A DNA stretch of 60,000 nt from Takakia lepidozioides. Its lineage: Eukaryota > Streptophyta > Takakiopsida > Takakiales > Takakiaceae. Positions 45,980 through 57,000 of this stretch are shown piece after piece. The notes under the pieces were generated by a model. That model was not told the origin of the DNA. It was given only the letters and a program-made list of their open reading frames with translations, and made no database searches. The stretch is from the NCBI GenBank assembly GCA_030704615.1, contig CM060731.1, positions 11,348,001 through 11,408,000 on the forward strand, written 5' to 3'. The position numbers and the translations under genes were made by a program. Numbering within the stretch: the stretch's first letter is position 1; each line of letters begins with the position of its first letter.

Positions 45980-47884
45980 CCCCGAAGCATATGTTATATC
46001 CTAGGTATTAAAACCCAAACTTCCACAGACTCATATGGGGCCACTTGTATTGATACCTATTACCTATGCCAATGGGCCGGCTACACAGCTGATGATAACT
46101 CATGGCAAATCGAGGATGACCTCTTTGGCTCACATGACGACTGCGACCCCGCCCACAATCTCACACTCCTCACCGCATTCCACAAACGTACCGACACTAA
46201 CTACCTCGCGCATACCCACCAACAAAATATCTCCCAAACCCAACCCAAAGATGCTCGACACGTACATCAACCACTTACTGCCCCCAACGTACACATACAC
46301 ATTACTGAATGCAATCCAGATAAGGATATCCTGCACACCTCCCCCACAATCTGTCAAGGCCCTCGCATGTCAACTATATACACCTTCTACGGCCGTTTTC
46401 TTGGCCTCATTCCCAATGACAGACTAGCTTGGCTATGGGCTAAATACTCTACTTCCTCCCCCTGTGATGCTCAAATCCACCCACCCCGACAAGACTTCGC
46501 TACCGAACTCAGTTGGTTTGCTACCCGCTACCTCCAAGACACTCCTCCCAAAAAACCCCGTTCCCTGACAAAACTAACACAAGCATTTGCTCATACTACC
46601 ATCCCCCTGGATATCCTCTCTCTGCTCATTACCACTTTTAGACTCACTCATTCATATTATTCCAGTCTACTTACGTGCCCGATGGAAATCACAACTTTTG
46701 CCAGCCCCCACCCCTGGGACTCCATCTTCGGAGCCACCGGACATGCCACCCAACACGCATGGGCAGGGAGGGGATTTGCCAACCCCCCTTCAGGCGCCCT
46801 CACACATGTGGCCCTCCAATGGGTCCGTATGGCCACACAATCCTCCTCATCAAGCATCACGATCCTTTTACTCACTCACCAAAAGCTACCCAACAGTCCC
46901 CACCCCCTCCTACGATTCCCACCCGGTGTAACACTCCTTGCCACTATCGAACCTAACCAACTCCGGTACATCCACACCCCGCCCCTCCCCAAATACCTTC
47001 GTTACAAAGAACCCACCCTTACCCTTATTCTTCATGTCCAAAATACCACACATTTCACCATACCTCCCACCTTCCCTGCCCTACTGGATCAACTCCTTAA
47101 GCGCACTCACAAGCTAAAAACCACCATCTACCCCCAGCATCTCACACACCCAGTCCTCACAATTCCACCTGGCCCACTCCCTAGGATTAACTTAAACAAG
47201 GCATGGAATAAGACGTTACCGCGCCCGTCCCCTGCCCCTCCTACCCTCCCCCCGCTCCTCCCATCCTACTGCCAATCTATACCTCCCAAATATCCGCCAT
47301 CCCACTCCCACTACACCGACGGCTCCCTCAATGGCTCCCACGCAGGATATGGAGTATACCATGCCGCTACCGATCAGGGCTCTGCTCACAGACTTCCTGG
47401 TTCTGCCACTATACTTCGTGCAGAACTAATGGCAATATTTGAAGCGCTCACCCAACTATCCTCATTCCCTCCTCCACATTATATCTTCACAGACAGCCTC
47501 ACCTCGCTCTTTCTCATCCGTAACCACCTCTCTTGCCCATCTTCTCACCATTATCACTCTGACCGTAATCTCATCACAACCATCGCCAACCTAGCTATCT
47601 CCATCAACCAACCCATTCACTTTATCAAAGTGCATGCACACGCAGGTATCCGGGGGAATGAGGCTGCCGACCTTCTTGCCCAGGAAGGTGCCGACGAACC
47701 CCCTGTTGACCCTACCAATGATCCCATCCACATAGCACATACCCACCCATTCTGGCTAATACACCCCATACCTGACCCCCTTGAGCCCCGACCCATACGC
47801 AACCTTTTGAAATCCCTTACTCGAGAAGCCAATAAGCAAACCTCGGTATCTGCTAGCCACACTAAACTATACACACAAAAATAG
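45980..47884 (+). CDS. Retroelement polyprotein: chromodomain, adenine-methyltransferase-like domain, RNase H
   Basis: One frame is open from 45980 to the TAG at 47882. (1) 46000-46100: chromodomain-like YYLCQWAGYTADDNSWQIEDD, with the W-x-GY and the NSW-x-x-E pattern of methyl-lysine readers. (2) 46600-47040: SYYSSLLTCPMEI, then DSIFGATGHA, GRGFANPPSG (46781) and SSSITILLLTHQ. This resembles the D...FG...W.G...NPP layout of adenine-N6 methyltransferases, but Ser replaces the usual aromatic residue after NPP. (3) 47312-47700: RNase H1 with YTDGS, RAELMA, FTDSLT and GNEAADLLA, all four carboxylates retained. The upstream frames encode RT and the frame continues past the stop into an endonuclease-like region. 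The host gains no obvious function. Capture of chromatin-reading and DNA-modifying domains suggests targeted or self-marking insertion, which is inference. Confidence 0.72.
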   Translation, partial: PRSICYILGIKTQTSTDSYGATCIDTYYLCQWAGYTADDNSWQIEDDLFGSHDDCDPAHNLTLLTAFHKRTDTNYLAHTHQQNISQTQPKDARHVHQPLTAPNVHIHITECNPDKDILHTSPTICQGPRMSTIYTFYGRFLGLIPNDRLAWLWAKYSTSSPCDAQIHPPRQDFATELSWFATRYLQDTPPKKPRSLTKLTQAFAHTTIPLDILSLLITTFRLTHSYYSSLLTCPMEITTFASPHPWDSIFGATGHATQHAWAGRGFANPPSGALTHVALQWVRMATQSSSSSITILLLTHQKLPNSPHPLLRFPPGVTLLATIEPNQLRYIHTPPLPKYLRYKEPTLTLILHVQNTTHFTIPPTFPALLDQLLKRTHKLKTTIYPQHLTHPVLTIPPGPLPRINLNKAWNKTLPRPSPAPPTLPPLLPSYCQSIPPKYPPSHSHYTDGSLNGSHAGYGVYHAATDQGSAHRLPGSATILRAELMAIFEALTQLSSFPPPHYIFTDSLTSLFLIRNHLSCPSSHHYHSDRNLITTIANLAISINQPIHFIKVHAHAGIRGNEAADLLAQEGADEPPVDPTNDPIHIAHTHPFWLIHPIPDPLEPRPIRNLLKSLTREANKQTSVSASHTKLYTQK

Positions 47885-48730
47885 ACACAATCCGGTGTAC
47901 TCCATAACAAACTCTCGAACTACTTCTGGCACTCCAAAGCAGCTACTGACGCCCAAATCAAACAAACGCTTAAATTCCGATACGCACAATATATGGGACA
48001 TCAACGTAAACACATATTCTGGCCACGCCTCTTCCCATCCCCACACTGCCCCCTCTGTTCTCATACCCACCAGGAACGCGACACCTGGCCACACCTTCTT
48101 AGCCAATGTACACTTCCGGTCATCCATGGGTTTCGTATAACCCGCCATAATCAAGCAGTTTGGCACATCCATAAACTCCTCCTCCATCGCGCCGAGACAA
48201 GATGGTTCTCGCTAATCAATGCTGGTACTTACCAAGGACGACCCCCAGACCACACCGTCCCCCACTGGCTTCTCCCTTGTACTTGCTCCCACCCCCCGTG
48301 CACCTACCCCGCCAGACTATGCCCATACATCTTGCTTGTACATGGCCTACCCCTAAACTCCTCCCCACCCACCGCTCCAACCCCAAACCTCACCATCTAC
48401 TTTATTGAATTTACATACTGCCATGATCGATACCCCGCTGATTCAACGCTAGACAAACGGCTTAAATACGCGCCACTTATCCTTGCGCATCGACATAAGG
48501 GCTGGGTCACTCGCCCTTTGACGGTTATCACGGCTGGCACTCGAGGAGGCATTCATAATGCCAGTATCGATGCACTACACACTAACTTCAAACTCCCGAT
48601 CCTCTCCATTCATAAATGTTTCAAAGCAATACACCTCACAACCCTCCGCTCCCTCACAAGCATTATTACTAACAAACGTAAACTTGAATCTAACCCTTCT
48701 CTGGCTCCCGGGATACCTCGGGTACCCTAG
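47885..48730 (+). CDS. Retroelement C terminus: zinc finger and PD-(D/E)XK-like domain
   Basis: In the same frame as the upstream chromodomain/RNase H reading, separated only by one TAG (LYTQK, stop, TQSGVLHNKL). A Cys/His cluster CPLCSHTHQERDTWPHLLSQC (48047-48109) is a probable zinc finger. Further on, IYFIEFTYCHDRY, then DKRLKYAPL about ten residues later, then LTVITAGTRGGIHNASIDAL, resembles the E...D...K-x-x-KY core seen in restriction-like nuclease domains of some non-LTR elements. The frame ends at 48730, immediately before the opposed LINE half. Whether the nuclease residues are exact is uncertain without structure prediction. Confidence 0.6.
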   Translation, partial: TQSGVLHNKLSNYFWHSKAATDAQIKQTLKFRYAQYMGHQRKHIFWPRLFPSPHCPLCSHTHQERDTWPHLLSQCTLPVIHGFRITRHNQAVWHIHKLLLHRAETRWFSLINAGTYQGRPPDHTVPHWLLPCTCSHPPCTYPARLCPYILLVHGLPLNSSPPTAPTPNLTIYFIEFTYCHDRYPADSTLDKRLKYAPLILAHRHKGWVTRPLTVITAGTRGGIHNASIDALHTNFKLPILSIHKCFKAIHLTTLRSLTSIITNKRKLESNPSLAPGIPRVP

Positions 48731-48762
48731 GTACCCCACGGTACCGTTGCTCCTCTAGACTC

Positions 48763-50781
48763 CTAGTGTCCTATGGACACCTTTTTTGAGAGGGCCCAAC
48801 CGGTCTGATCAGGTCGCACTAGCTTATGAAGGTAGGGCTGTAATCTCCGCGTGAGAGCCTTAGCAATAATTTTATAAGTTGAATTGAGCAAGGTGATGGG
48901 TCCATAGTTGGAAATAATATCTCTATCGCCCTTCTTGAAAATCAAGGTAATGACTCCTTGAGAAAGGTGGGAAGACATAATGCCCTTATGAATGATGTCG
49001 TTTGCCATGAGGAGAAAATCATCTCCCAAATTGCTCCAAAGGGCTTTGAAAAACTCCACAGGAAGTCCATCAAGGCCCGGCGATTTTAGAGAGGGCAGGG
49101 CTTCCATGGCATCACACAATTCATCAACCAAGAATGGAGCAGATAGAGATAAGGATTCTTCTTGGGATAAAATTTTGGGAACACAGTCCAGGACTCTATT
49201 TCTCGAGTCCACAATGTCCATAGAAATTGTGGGGCGAGCAAAAAGATTGGAGAAATAGGATGCAGCCACCGAAGCCATTGCCTTGGGGCTAGAGTGGGAT
49301 GTGTTCATACGATCTCTGAGAGAGCATATGGAAACAACCGACTGACGCTGTTTAGCCTTCTGAAAAAAATACGCCGACATTTTTTCACCCTTCAATGACC
49401 AGGACACCCCCGCTTTCCTTTTAATGTTGAGCTTTTTTAAGGCGCGGAGCTCAGCTAGTTCACGCCTGGCCTGGACTAGTGACTGGAAAGTGACAGGGCC
49501 CACCAGGGCAGAAGCATGCTACAGTGGCTCACTTTTGTCCAGTCTACTCTAATCTTACTCTTTTTTTCATCTTCAAAACAAAACAGCTTTGTTTGGAAAC
49601 CAATTTTTGGGTGATCTCAAATTGAGTTGACAACAAAAATAAATTGCAACACCTAATTTAAAGTTCTTATGAAAAAAGATATAAATGAAAGTAGACTAGT
49701 TTGGACTGGACAAAAATTTCGCAAAGTGAGCCACTGTAGCATGCTTCTGCCCACCAGGTTAGACTCAACCAACCATTGACAGTGGGCAATTGTTTTCAGA
49801 AGGACCTTCTCCTTTCTAGCCCTATCTTCCGCCATCTGTCTAGACAAGTATTGAGCTCTGGATCTGGTAGCAGCGAGCTTAGAAAGAAATTTGACTGAAG
49901 GAGAGGCGAAAGAATTGCCCGCCTCTTGCCATACCCTTCCTAGGTCCTACACCATAGGAATGGATTTAAGAAGAGAAGGGTTTAGCTCGAAGAAACCTCT
50001 ACCCCTGCGGTGGAGCCCAGGCACTTTTAACTGAACTGAGACCAGCGCATGATCGAAGTCAGGTAAGATAGGGGGAAGGGGGACTGGAGAGATCCAAGAG
50101 GAGGCTGTGGTAGAAGAATAAAACCTGTCCAGCCTGGCCATGCATAAATCAGGAGGGCGTCTATTATTAGACCAAGTGAATCTAAGAGAAGAACGCACAA
50201 AACGGAAGGAATCGGAGAGGCCAATTGAAAAGCAAAGACGATCCCAGGCTACTTGTTCCTCCGTAGATAAGGACTGAGAGGATGGCCCCAGCCTGTCAGA
50301 GAGACATTCTACCATATTGAAATCACCTCCTAGGATCCAGTTATCAACCTCCGGGTGCTTTAGAATTGATTCATGCATTGAGGCCCAGAAATCTATTCGC
50401 TCAGAAGTGGAGTTAGGAGCATATATGTTTATGAAAACTGAGGCCCCAAAAAAAGAGGAGCTAACAGTGAAAGCACATTGAGCCCTACCTGGCATCCAAA
50501 TGTCTTCTTTTGAAAAGCAATTACCTAACGAAGGCGAGACAAGGATGGCAGTACCGCCTCTAGAGTCTACTAAAGTCGGGTTCCACCATGCCAAGGTGGA
50601 GGGCCAAAATGACTGACCTAAGGAAAAAAAAATTCCTTGCGGAAAGCTTATGCTCTTGCAGGAACAAAATGCTATTAAGAGGTAAAAGAGAGGAGGCCCA
50701 ATTCCGGATTCTACTTCGTTTGGGCACAGAACCCTCGGAGCCGATTCCTCTAATGTTCCAAGAGTATAGATTCCAACTCAT
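48763..50781 (-). mobile_element. LINE (L1-type) ORF2, 5' half: endonuclease and N-terminal RT, degenerate
   Basis: The apurinic endonuclease starts MSWNLYSWNIRGIGSEG (Asn) with LFLQEHKL (Glu). After a frameshift near 50590 it continues with INIYAPN, GGDFNMVE, MARLDRFY and DFDHALV, so most catalytic positions are recognisable. An in-frame TAG occurs near 49947. RT N-terminal sequence reads SLKGEKMSAYFFQKAK, SLKSPGLDGLPVEFFKALW, ITLIFKKGDRD, YGPITLLNSTYKIIAKAL and ends RPDQTGW at 48.79 kb, where homology stops abruptly. The rest of ORF2 lies at 41.7-44.2 kb on the other strand. A 243-bp MITE interrupts the frame. Confidence 0.88.
49508..49750. mobile_element. 243-bp MITE inside LINE ORF2
   Basis: Terminal inverted repeats GCAGAAGCATGCTACAGTGG continuing with CTCACTTT are identical for 28 bp at the two ends. 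The interior has extra related sequence (GTCCAGTC) and no coding capacity. Flanking 8-bp direct repeats CCACCAGG at 49500-49507 and 49751-49758 are the target duplication (9 bp is also possible, CCCACCAGG). Removing the element and one repeat joins the LINE frame as LVG-PVTFQSLV, which proves the insertion. An 8-bp duplication suggests hAT, 9 bp a Mutator-like family. Confidence 0.93.
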
Positions 50782-51085
50782 GTAGACTGAACTGCGAAGC
50801 CCGTGACTGATTCATGATTTGATGGTTGTAGGGGAGTAACCTCAAACGTCAGTCGAGGGTCGGTAGGAAGAAGAGAAGGCACCCATTTGTAACCCGATGG
50901 AGCCGAGACTTTCAAGGATCCCACAAACCAGATTGTAACACTGTTAGGGCACAAAGAAACGGAGATGGAGCAAGGCCGGACAATTCTCTTAAGGACTGAG
51001 CTAGATAGCAGAGAATGCATGGAGACGTTCAAAAATTTTGATATAAAAAACAATCCTTCATGCGAGGTCGCACTATCCGAGCATC

Positions 51086-52621
51086 TCAAGGCTGGCAGGG
51101 AAGCTGACCGAGTAACCGTATCAGCAACCAGAACGCAAGCAGAGGAGGGGGAATCTTTACAATAAATGAAAAGGGGGATGAGCAGAGGGGAGGGAATGAG
51201 CTCACCACCGAGGGGGAAGGGATGGCCATATCTAGGGGCGCCAAACAGAATGAAGTATTGTCCGAATCGGGGATCGGGACTCTGGTCAATTCGTTGGATC
51301 CTGAATTGTTATCCAAGTTGCGCGAATATTTCTGTGAGGAGCGCAGGGCCTCTACCAAGAGCTTCCCAGCTTCGTAAGTAGTAGATAAGTAGGGGCGGCT
51401 GGCCGCGTTTCCCAATTCGACTGGGACCGAACTACCAGAAATCCACTTTAGCGTTGAGTCGCCAGCCAATAGGGAAGAAACGTCAGATAGCTTGATGACT
51501 GGCAAAACTTGAACGAAGAATAGATTGCTGTTAGAGACAGATTGATGCACTCTGGAGCCAAAAAACACAACAGTTTCCGAAGTCAACTGAAAAGTGGGAA
51601 GAGAAGACGAGAAAATCTCCCTTATTTTGGCAAGAATGAGCTCCAACTCTTTTCCTTGAGAAAGGGTGAAAACGTCCTTCTTGGTGATCCAGGTAGAGGC
51701 GAACTTGTTGCCTCCCGAGAAGAGCACCGATGGGATCCCGTCCGGGAAGCCGTAGATAATGGGGGCTATAGTGATTGCCACCGAATGAGCCCCTGCCAGC
51801 TGAGAAGCATCAAGCACATCTGCAAAAGACTTCAAATGAAGGCAATACGTTGCCAAGCTCTGAGTCCCGTCCTTCGGGTTGAGCGGAAAGACAGCCGGAA
51901 TATCTTCCGCTGCATAAGGAGTTCCCTGGGACGGAGAAGAGAGCAGGTAAACACGAGGGCTGATAGCAGCCGGAGAAGCCACGATATCAGGCTGCGATCT
52001 TTTGGACGGAGGAGGCAGAGGTGGTGTGACATCCAATCTTTTCTTGGAAGGCCCTGCCATAGCATCCTGGGAAGCCAACTGTGCATCATTTGAGGGCTTG
52101 GGAGCCATCTGTCTGTCATGAAGCTTGGGGCAATCTGCCTTGATGTGCCCCTCTGCGTTGCAATGAAAGCAAATCACCGGAATATCGACCTCTTTGACTG
52201 CCATTGTGACGAAGGAGTTGTCCAATGTTGGCAACTTGAGTGTGGGGATGATGGAGGCCTCCACTGGCATCATGACCACAATTTGGGGAGTTCCTCCGTC
52301 TCTCTGAGCATCAAAGGATAACACTTCATTGTCAATACTTTGAGCGTCAAGATGAATCTGATCAATAACATTCATTGAGCCAATATACACCCCAAAATGA
52401 GCTCCTATCTCAGGCAGAGAATCTGAGGTAGTTTCCAGGGAGGTAAGGGAGTGCCAAGACTCTAGGTCTGCATGTGATACCACCTCTATGTCCCCAGTCG
52501 GCTGACCAAGGGAAGATGTGCACACGGCACTTGGAGAGACAAACGTTGAAGGCAAGTGCCCTGATAGCAAACTCGGGAGAGCTTCAAATTCAATATTGAA
52601 ATGACCATCTGAACAATTCAA
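51086..52621 (-). mobile_element. LINE (L1-type) ORF1, gag-like protein with CCHC knuckle
   Basis: A 511-codon frame with one zinc knuckle, CFHCNAEGHIKADC (C-x2-C-x4-H-x4-C, near 52150-52190), and low-complexity Ser/Pro-rich flanks. This is the RNA-binding ORF1 expected upstream of the L1-type endonuclease-RT at 50.8 kb, same strand. The apparent start is not a canonical ATG and a stop lies just upstream, so the 5' end is probably truncated near 52.62 kb. Confidence 0.8.
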
Positions 52622-54070
52622 ATGGCCATTTCAATATTCCAGAAAACCACAAGGGAAACCTGCTCATCTCACATGATACCAACCCCAATACAATTATACA
52701 CTGAATCAGAATTGCATCCATAGTGTCTCATAAACGCTCATAAACACATGAAAACCTTGCATCCATAATGTCTATATGAGCATATTAAGATGATAACCGA
52801 ACAGACCTGCAACGACGAGTCGAGCTCTGGTAGGGGCCAGGGAAATGAGAACCCTAACCACCGTCTGTTAGGGTTTGGGGGGGCTGCCCGGGAACTCGAG
52901 AACCTTTTTGTAGGGTACTACAAATGTTTACAGGAACAGAGAACAATAGGTTAGGTTAGGAGAGACCCGGGTTGATGCCCGGGTTGATACCCGACAAAAC
53001 CCAAATACCAAACCAACACTGGATCAAACATAGTACCTCAATAAACACTTACTTCTCTTCAATAATGTCCGATCGTTGTGCAAGTCCTCCCTCAAAAAAC
53101 TTGGGTGACCACTCTGCAACAAAATAAATGGAATTGAGTACTTAGACATATTGAAGCATTATGATCCATACTTGGTCTTGAGAGTAGACGTGCTCATTGC
53201 TAGAACTTGTAACTACTCTCAACTGTTATTATATGATCGTAGGTTGAATACCACTAGACCACATCGGGCCATTTCGGCATCAAACACTCGTGTCAAAATG
53301 AAATCTGTAGACAACATTGCATACTTATCGAATGAAAAGTTCTTTGGAATCCCTCATGAGCACCCATAATCCTAACTATTGAAGTGCATGAATTGCCTTC
53401 GCAATGCGATGATCATGGAGCATTGGCCATCTTATGATCAGCTTGGCAAGCTAAGAATAGAGATTAGAGAAGAGTAGACAACCTTGGAGAGGCGGGAATT
53501 CAAATTTCCGTTGGGGGAAATTTTGAAAGAATAGCCAGATGGCTGATAGAGATAATCCAGATCATCTGGTGGGGACAACGAATTACATCTGTTCGTCATG
53601 CACTTTTGTGTTCAGGAGGATATCCCCTTTCTCAAGGGATGAGAGAGAAGTGGCCCCACCGTGAAGACGAAAGAGAGAGAGCGAGGTGCGTAGGGGTGAT
53701 GAGAGTGTGGAGTCATCCATCGGACGGATAGAGATTCACAAAATAGGCGTGGTGGCTGCAAGCATGGTGCAACGAGCAATCCTAGATGGATGCCTTTTTG
53801 TGAAGCAAAAATGGAGGGTTCTCTCAGGGACAGAAGCTGAAAATTGGGTTAATACACAGCCATCACATTCTTGGCCAAAGGCAACAGGGAGGATCGAAAT
53901 TTCCCTCATCTGTCTCCCTCATTTGAGAGACAGACAGACATTTAGGACCTGAAGTGCTTGCGCATTGAGAGGGAGGTGAAAGAAAATTGACAACTTGGGT
54001 CATCACAGGTTGAGTTGGGGCACTGATTGCTTGAGCTGGAGTGTGGTAGCCGTTCGCTGCACTACCGGAT
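52622..54070. other. Intergenic region between LINE and DUF4336 gene
   Basis: No conserved gene seen. It contains GT-rich and poly-G patches near 52870, a possible SINE head on the minus strand (listed), and the promoter and leader of the next gene, including GA-rich sequence around 53670-53700. Confidence 0.45.
53185..53271 (-). mobile_element. Possible tRNA-Gly/Glu-like SINE head
   Basis: On the minus strand 53263-53250 reads GTGGTCTAGTGGTA, a perfect tRNA-Gly/Glu-type A box. A weaker B-box-like AAGTTCTAGCAAT follows about 40 nt later (53208-53196). It does not fold as a normal tRNA. Body and tail are not resolved, so a chance match is possible. Confidence 0.3.
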
Positions 54071-57000
54071 ATGGCCTGCACAGTGAGCACCCACACCCTC
54101 GCATCCCGCTCTGCATCTTGTGGGCCCTCTCAAGCTTCTGTTGGGAAGGCGAAAAGGTCACCAACTGAACGGAGATTCATGCACTGCAATTCGAAGTCCT
54201 CCACCTTTTCCATCCCGTCTATACAGTATGTCATTGATTCGCTTGCCGAGGTCCCCACTTTCAGTGCGACGACATCAAGAAGTACTTGTACACCCTCAAT
54301 TCCATCCACCAGAATTTTGAACAGAGCTCGCAATTCTGCTCATGATACGAGGCGTTGCCAGAGCACATCAAACTCTGTGCGCGTGCAGTATGATGGTGTT
54401 CAATTTTATGCTTCTGATGTTTTAGCCAGGGATATGGGTCATCTAGCTTGGCTGGCTGCACCTACTAGGCCCTTTTCCAAGACAGGTGGAGCTAAAGGCG
54501 TTGGGGCAGTTCCCGGAGCTATGGCAGCTGTGGAGGGTGGAGGTGCAGGGCGATTCTACTTCAACATTACAGGATTTCCATTTCCGTTGGGTCCATTTCT
54601 GGAGCGGCGTACTGTAAGGAGAGAGGCAAGTTCATCGCAAGTTCATCATCCCCCCCCCCCCTCTCCACTATGTTCAGAACCACTTGTTCAGCCCCCACTA
54701 TACTGTGGTACTGATTGCAACGAGGCAGCTACATGTGTGACTAATTGCGGCATTGCTTGGTGTTTTTGTCCCATAGTACTACAAGAGTATGAGACTCAGA
54801 TGGGTTACGGGTGTCCACACCTTTATTTAGTGAATTGTCTTGTCTCCAAGGACAAGGATGGTGAGGTTAGCAGTGTGGGAAGGAGAGAGGATTTAAGTAC
54901 CAGAAGACTAGGGGTGCACAATTTCTAAGCAACTGCACAATTAAGTGACCCACTTTGCTCCCTTTGATTACATTGACCTTGTCTCCCTGCCAGCATGTAT
55001 TTTGATCAAATGCTTTGTGTTTACATTTTACTGTCGAATCTTGTAAGCAGACTAAGTTCATCCTGGTTCCAATTCAAGTTTCAACTCAATAGGCATGTCT
55101 TTTGCAGAGTGTAACTGTCTTTCCAATGACAATGTCTATACTTCCTTGGTGACCTTGATGTCTCCATAGTCAATTCTGGTATTCAAATGTATTACATCAC
55201 TGCAGGTGGAGAAGGGGAGGATTTGGATGCTGGAGCAAGAGCAAGCCTTGGGCTTCAGCAGTGTGACTACCAATATTCGCATGACAGTCATTAAGCTCAC
55301 GTCAGGGGGTTTATGGGTTCACGCACCTATTGCTCCTACAGATGAATGCATCCAGGTATTTCTCTGGAGTGTCCTAAATAAGCTAGAGTTGACCGTTATA
55401 GAAGAGATATGAAACTGATTTTGAGCATCTAAAGGAAATCTCAGCTGTGCAAAAGTCCACAGGATCAAGCTGCATGAAGTGTTTCATGAGCTAAGAAGCA
55501 AGATCCATAGCATGAGGACGACCTACTGACTGAAAAATGCTACTGTTGTATTAATGTCTTCAAAAACAGATTATGCTTGTGATATCGGAGCCAATCTGAG
55601 TAGCTTTTGGTTATTCCAGTCATTTTGTTGAGAGCTGAGGAAGTCAAAATTGGCGTTCTCTGACACGATTGCAAGTATCAACCACAAGATGTTTATAAAA
55701 TGATCGTCCATTGGAATTATATGGTGATGCGGAGGGTGACAGCTGCTAAATGAGTTGGAGGCCCCTGTGGAGTTCATTGTGTTGCCTACATTTGCATACG
55801 AACACAAAATATTTGTGGGACCCTTCTCACGAAAGTATCCGAGAGCCAAGGTCTGGGTTGCTCCACGCCAATGGAGCTGGCCTATAAATCTGCCGCTCCA
55901 GTTCTTTGGCATTTTCAAGGCTAAAGTACTGGAGGATGGAGGCACATCTGCCCCATGGGCTGATGAGATAGACCACAAAATTCTGACCTGTTCTGTTGGT
56001 AAGCAATTATCCTCTCTCTTTCTTTATTCTCTCCCTCTCACAGATCAGTGACGTGGGTATTTTTTCTGAAGAGAGGCAGCATCCAGTTGTTAGTGACTTC
56101 ACCAATTTCCACACAGTAGGAGAGGTTCAAGGCAATGTCAAAAGCTGCAACCCGCTTTGGGTTCTGGATTCCAACTTAAAATTGATGCCAAGATACTGAG
56201 CTGGGGGAGATCGGGAAGTTGGTAGTCTGCTTCATTAACATAGATTGGGACCATAACCGGAGCAAGCCTTCTGTGGTTGTAATGGCCAGGAATTGGACCA
56301 TATGTGGAGGTGGCTTTCTACCATAAGAAGTCCCAGACGCTGCTGGTGACAGATGCAGTGATTTATGTTCCTGAAAGGCCTCCTGAAGTGGTGGGCAAGG
56401 AGGCACTCCTATCAGCGGCAAGAAATGGGCTTGCGGTGAAACTCTTGAGTAAAGGGAAGGAGGTTCCAAATGATCCCGTTGTTGACAATGAAGCCAATCG
56501 CCAAAGAGGTGCCGTCTCATTCTGGCATCTACTTGGTGGAGTACTGATTCAGTCAAAGTTTGTCTGAAATACTTGGTGCTTCAACCATGTGTGATTGCGT
56601 GTTATGGCAATCTTGCATTTCCAATCTCTGTCCTGAACTCCATCCAAATCCTTTGTTAGTGCAATAGCATTTCCCTCATTGAGGAGTAGAGACGGCCCTG
56701 GCCTCTCTGTCTGACTGTTGGTTAGGGAGAGGGTACACACAAGCGGGTCGCACTTGGAGTCAAGGGGAGAGAGGAGTAAGGATCTGATGAAATCATCACA
56801 AGACTTTTTGAAGTAGGCTTGCATCAAGAGTTACTTTCATATTTGTGTAAGAGCAGACAATTGGAAGGTGAGTCGGCAATGGCTGCCTTTGAGCAGGTTG
56901 GTTTGTGGATTTGAAGAATGTTGCCTTGGAGGCTGTAGGGAAAATCCACTGAGAGCTGGCACCTTTCAACCAAAGAATGGTGCCGAGACCTCGCTATGTG

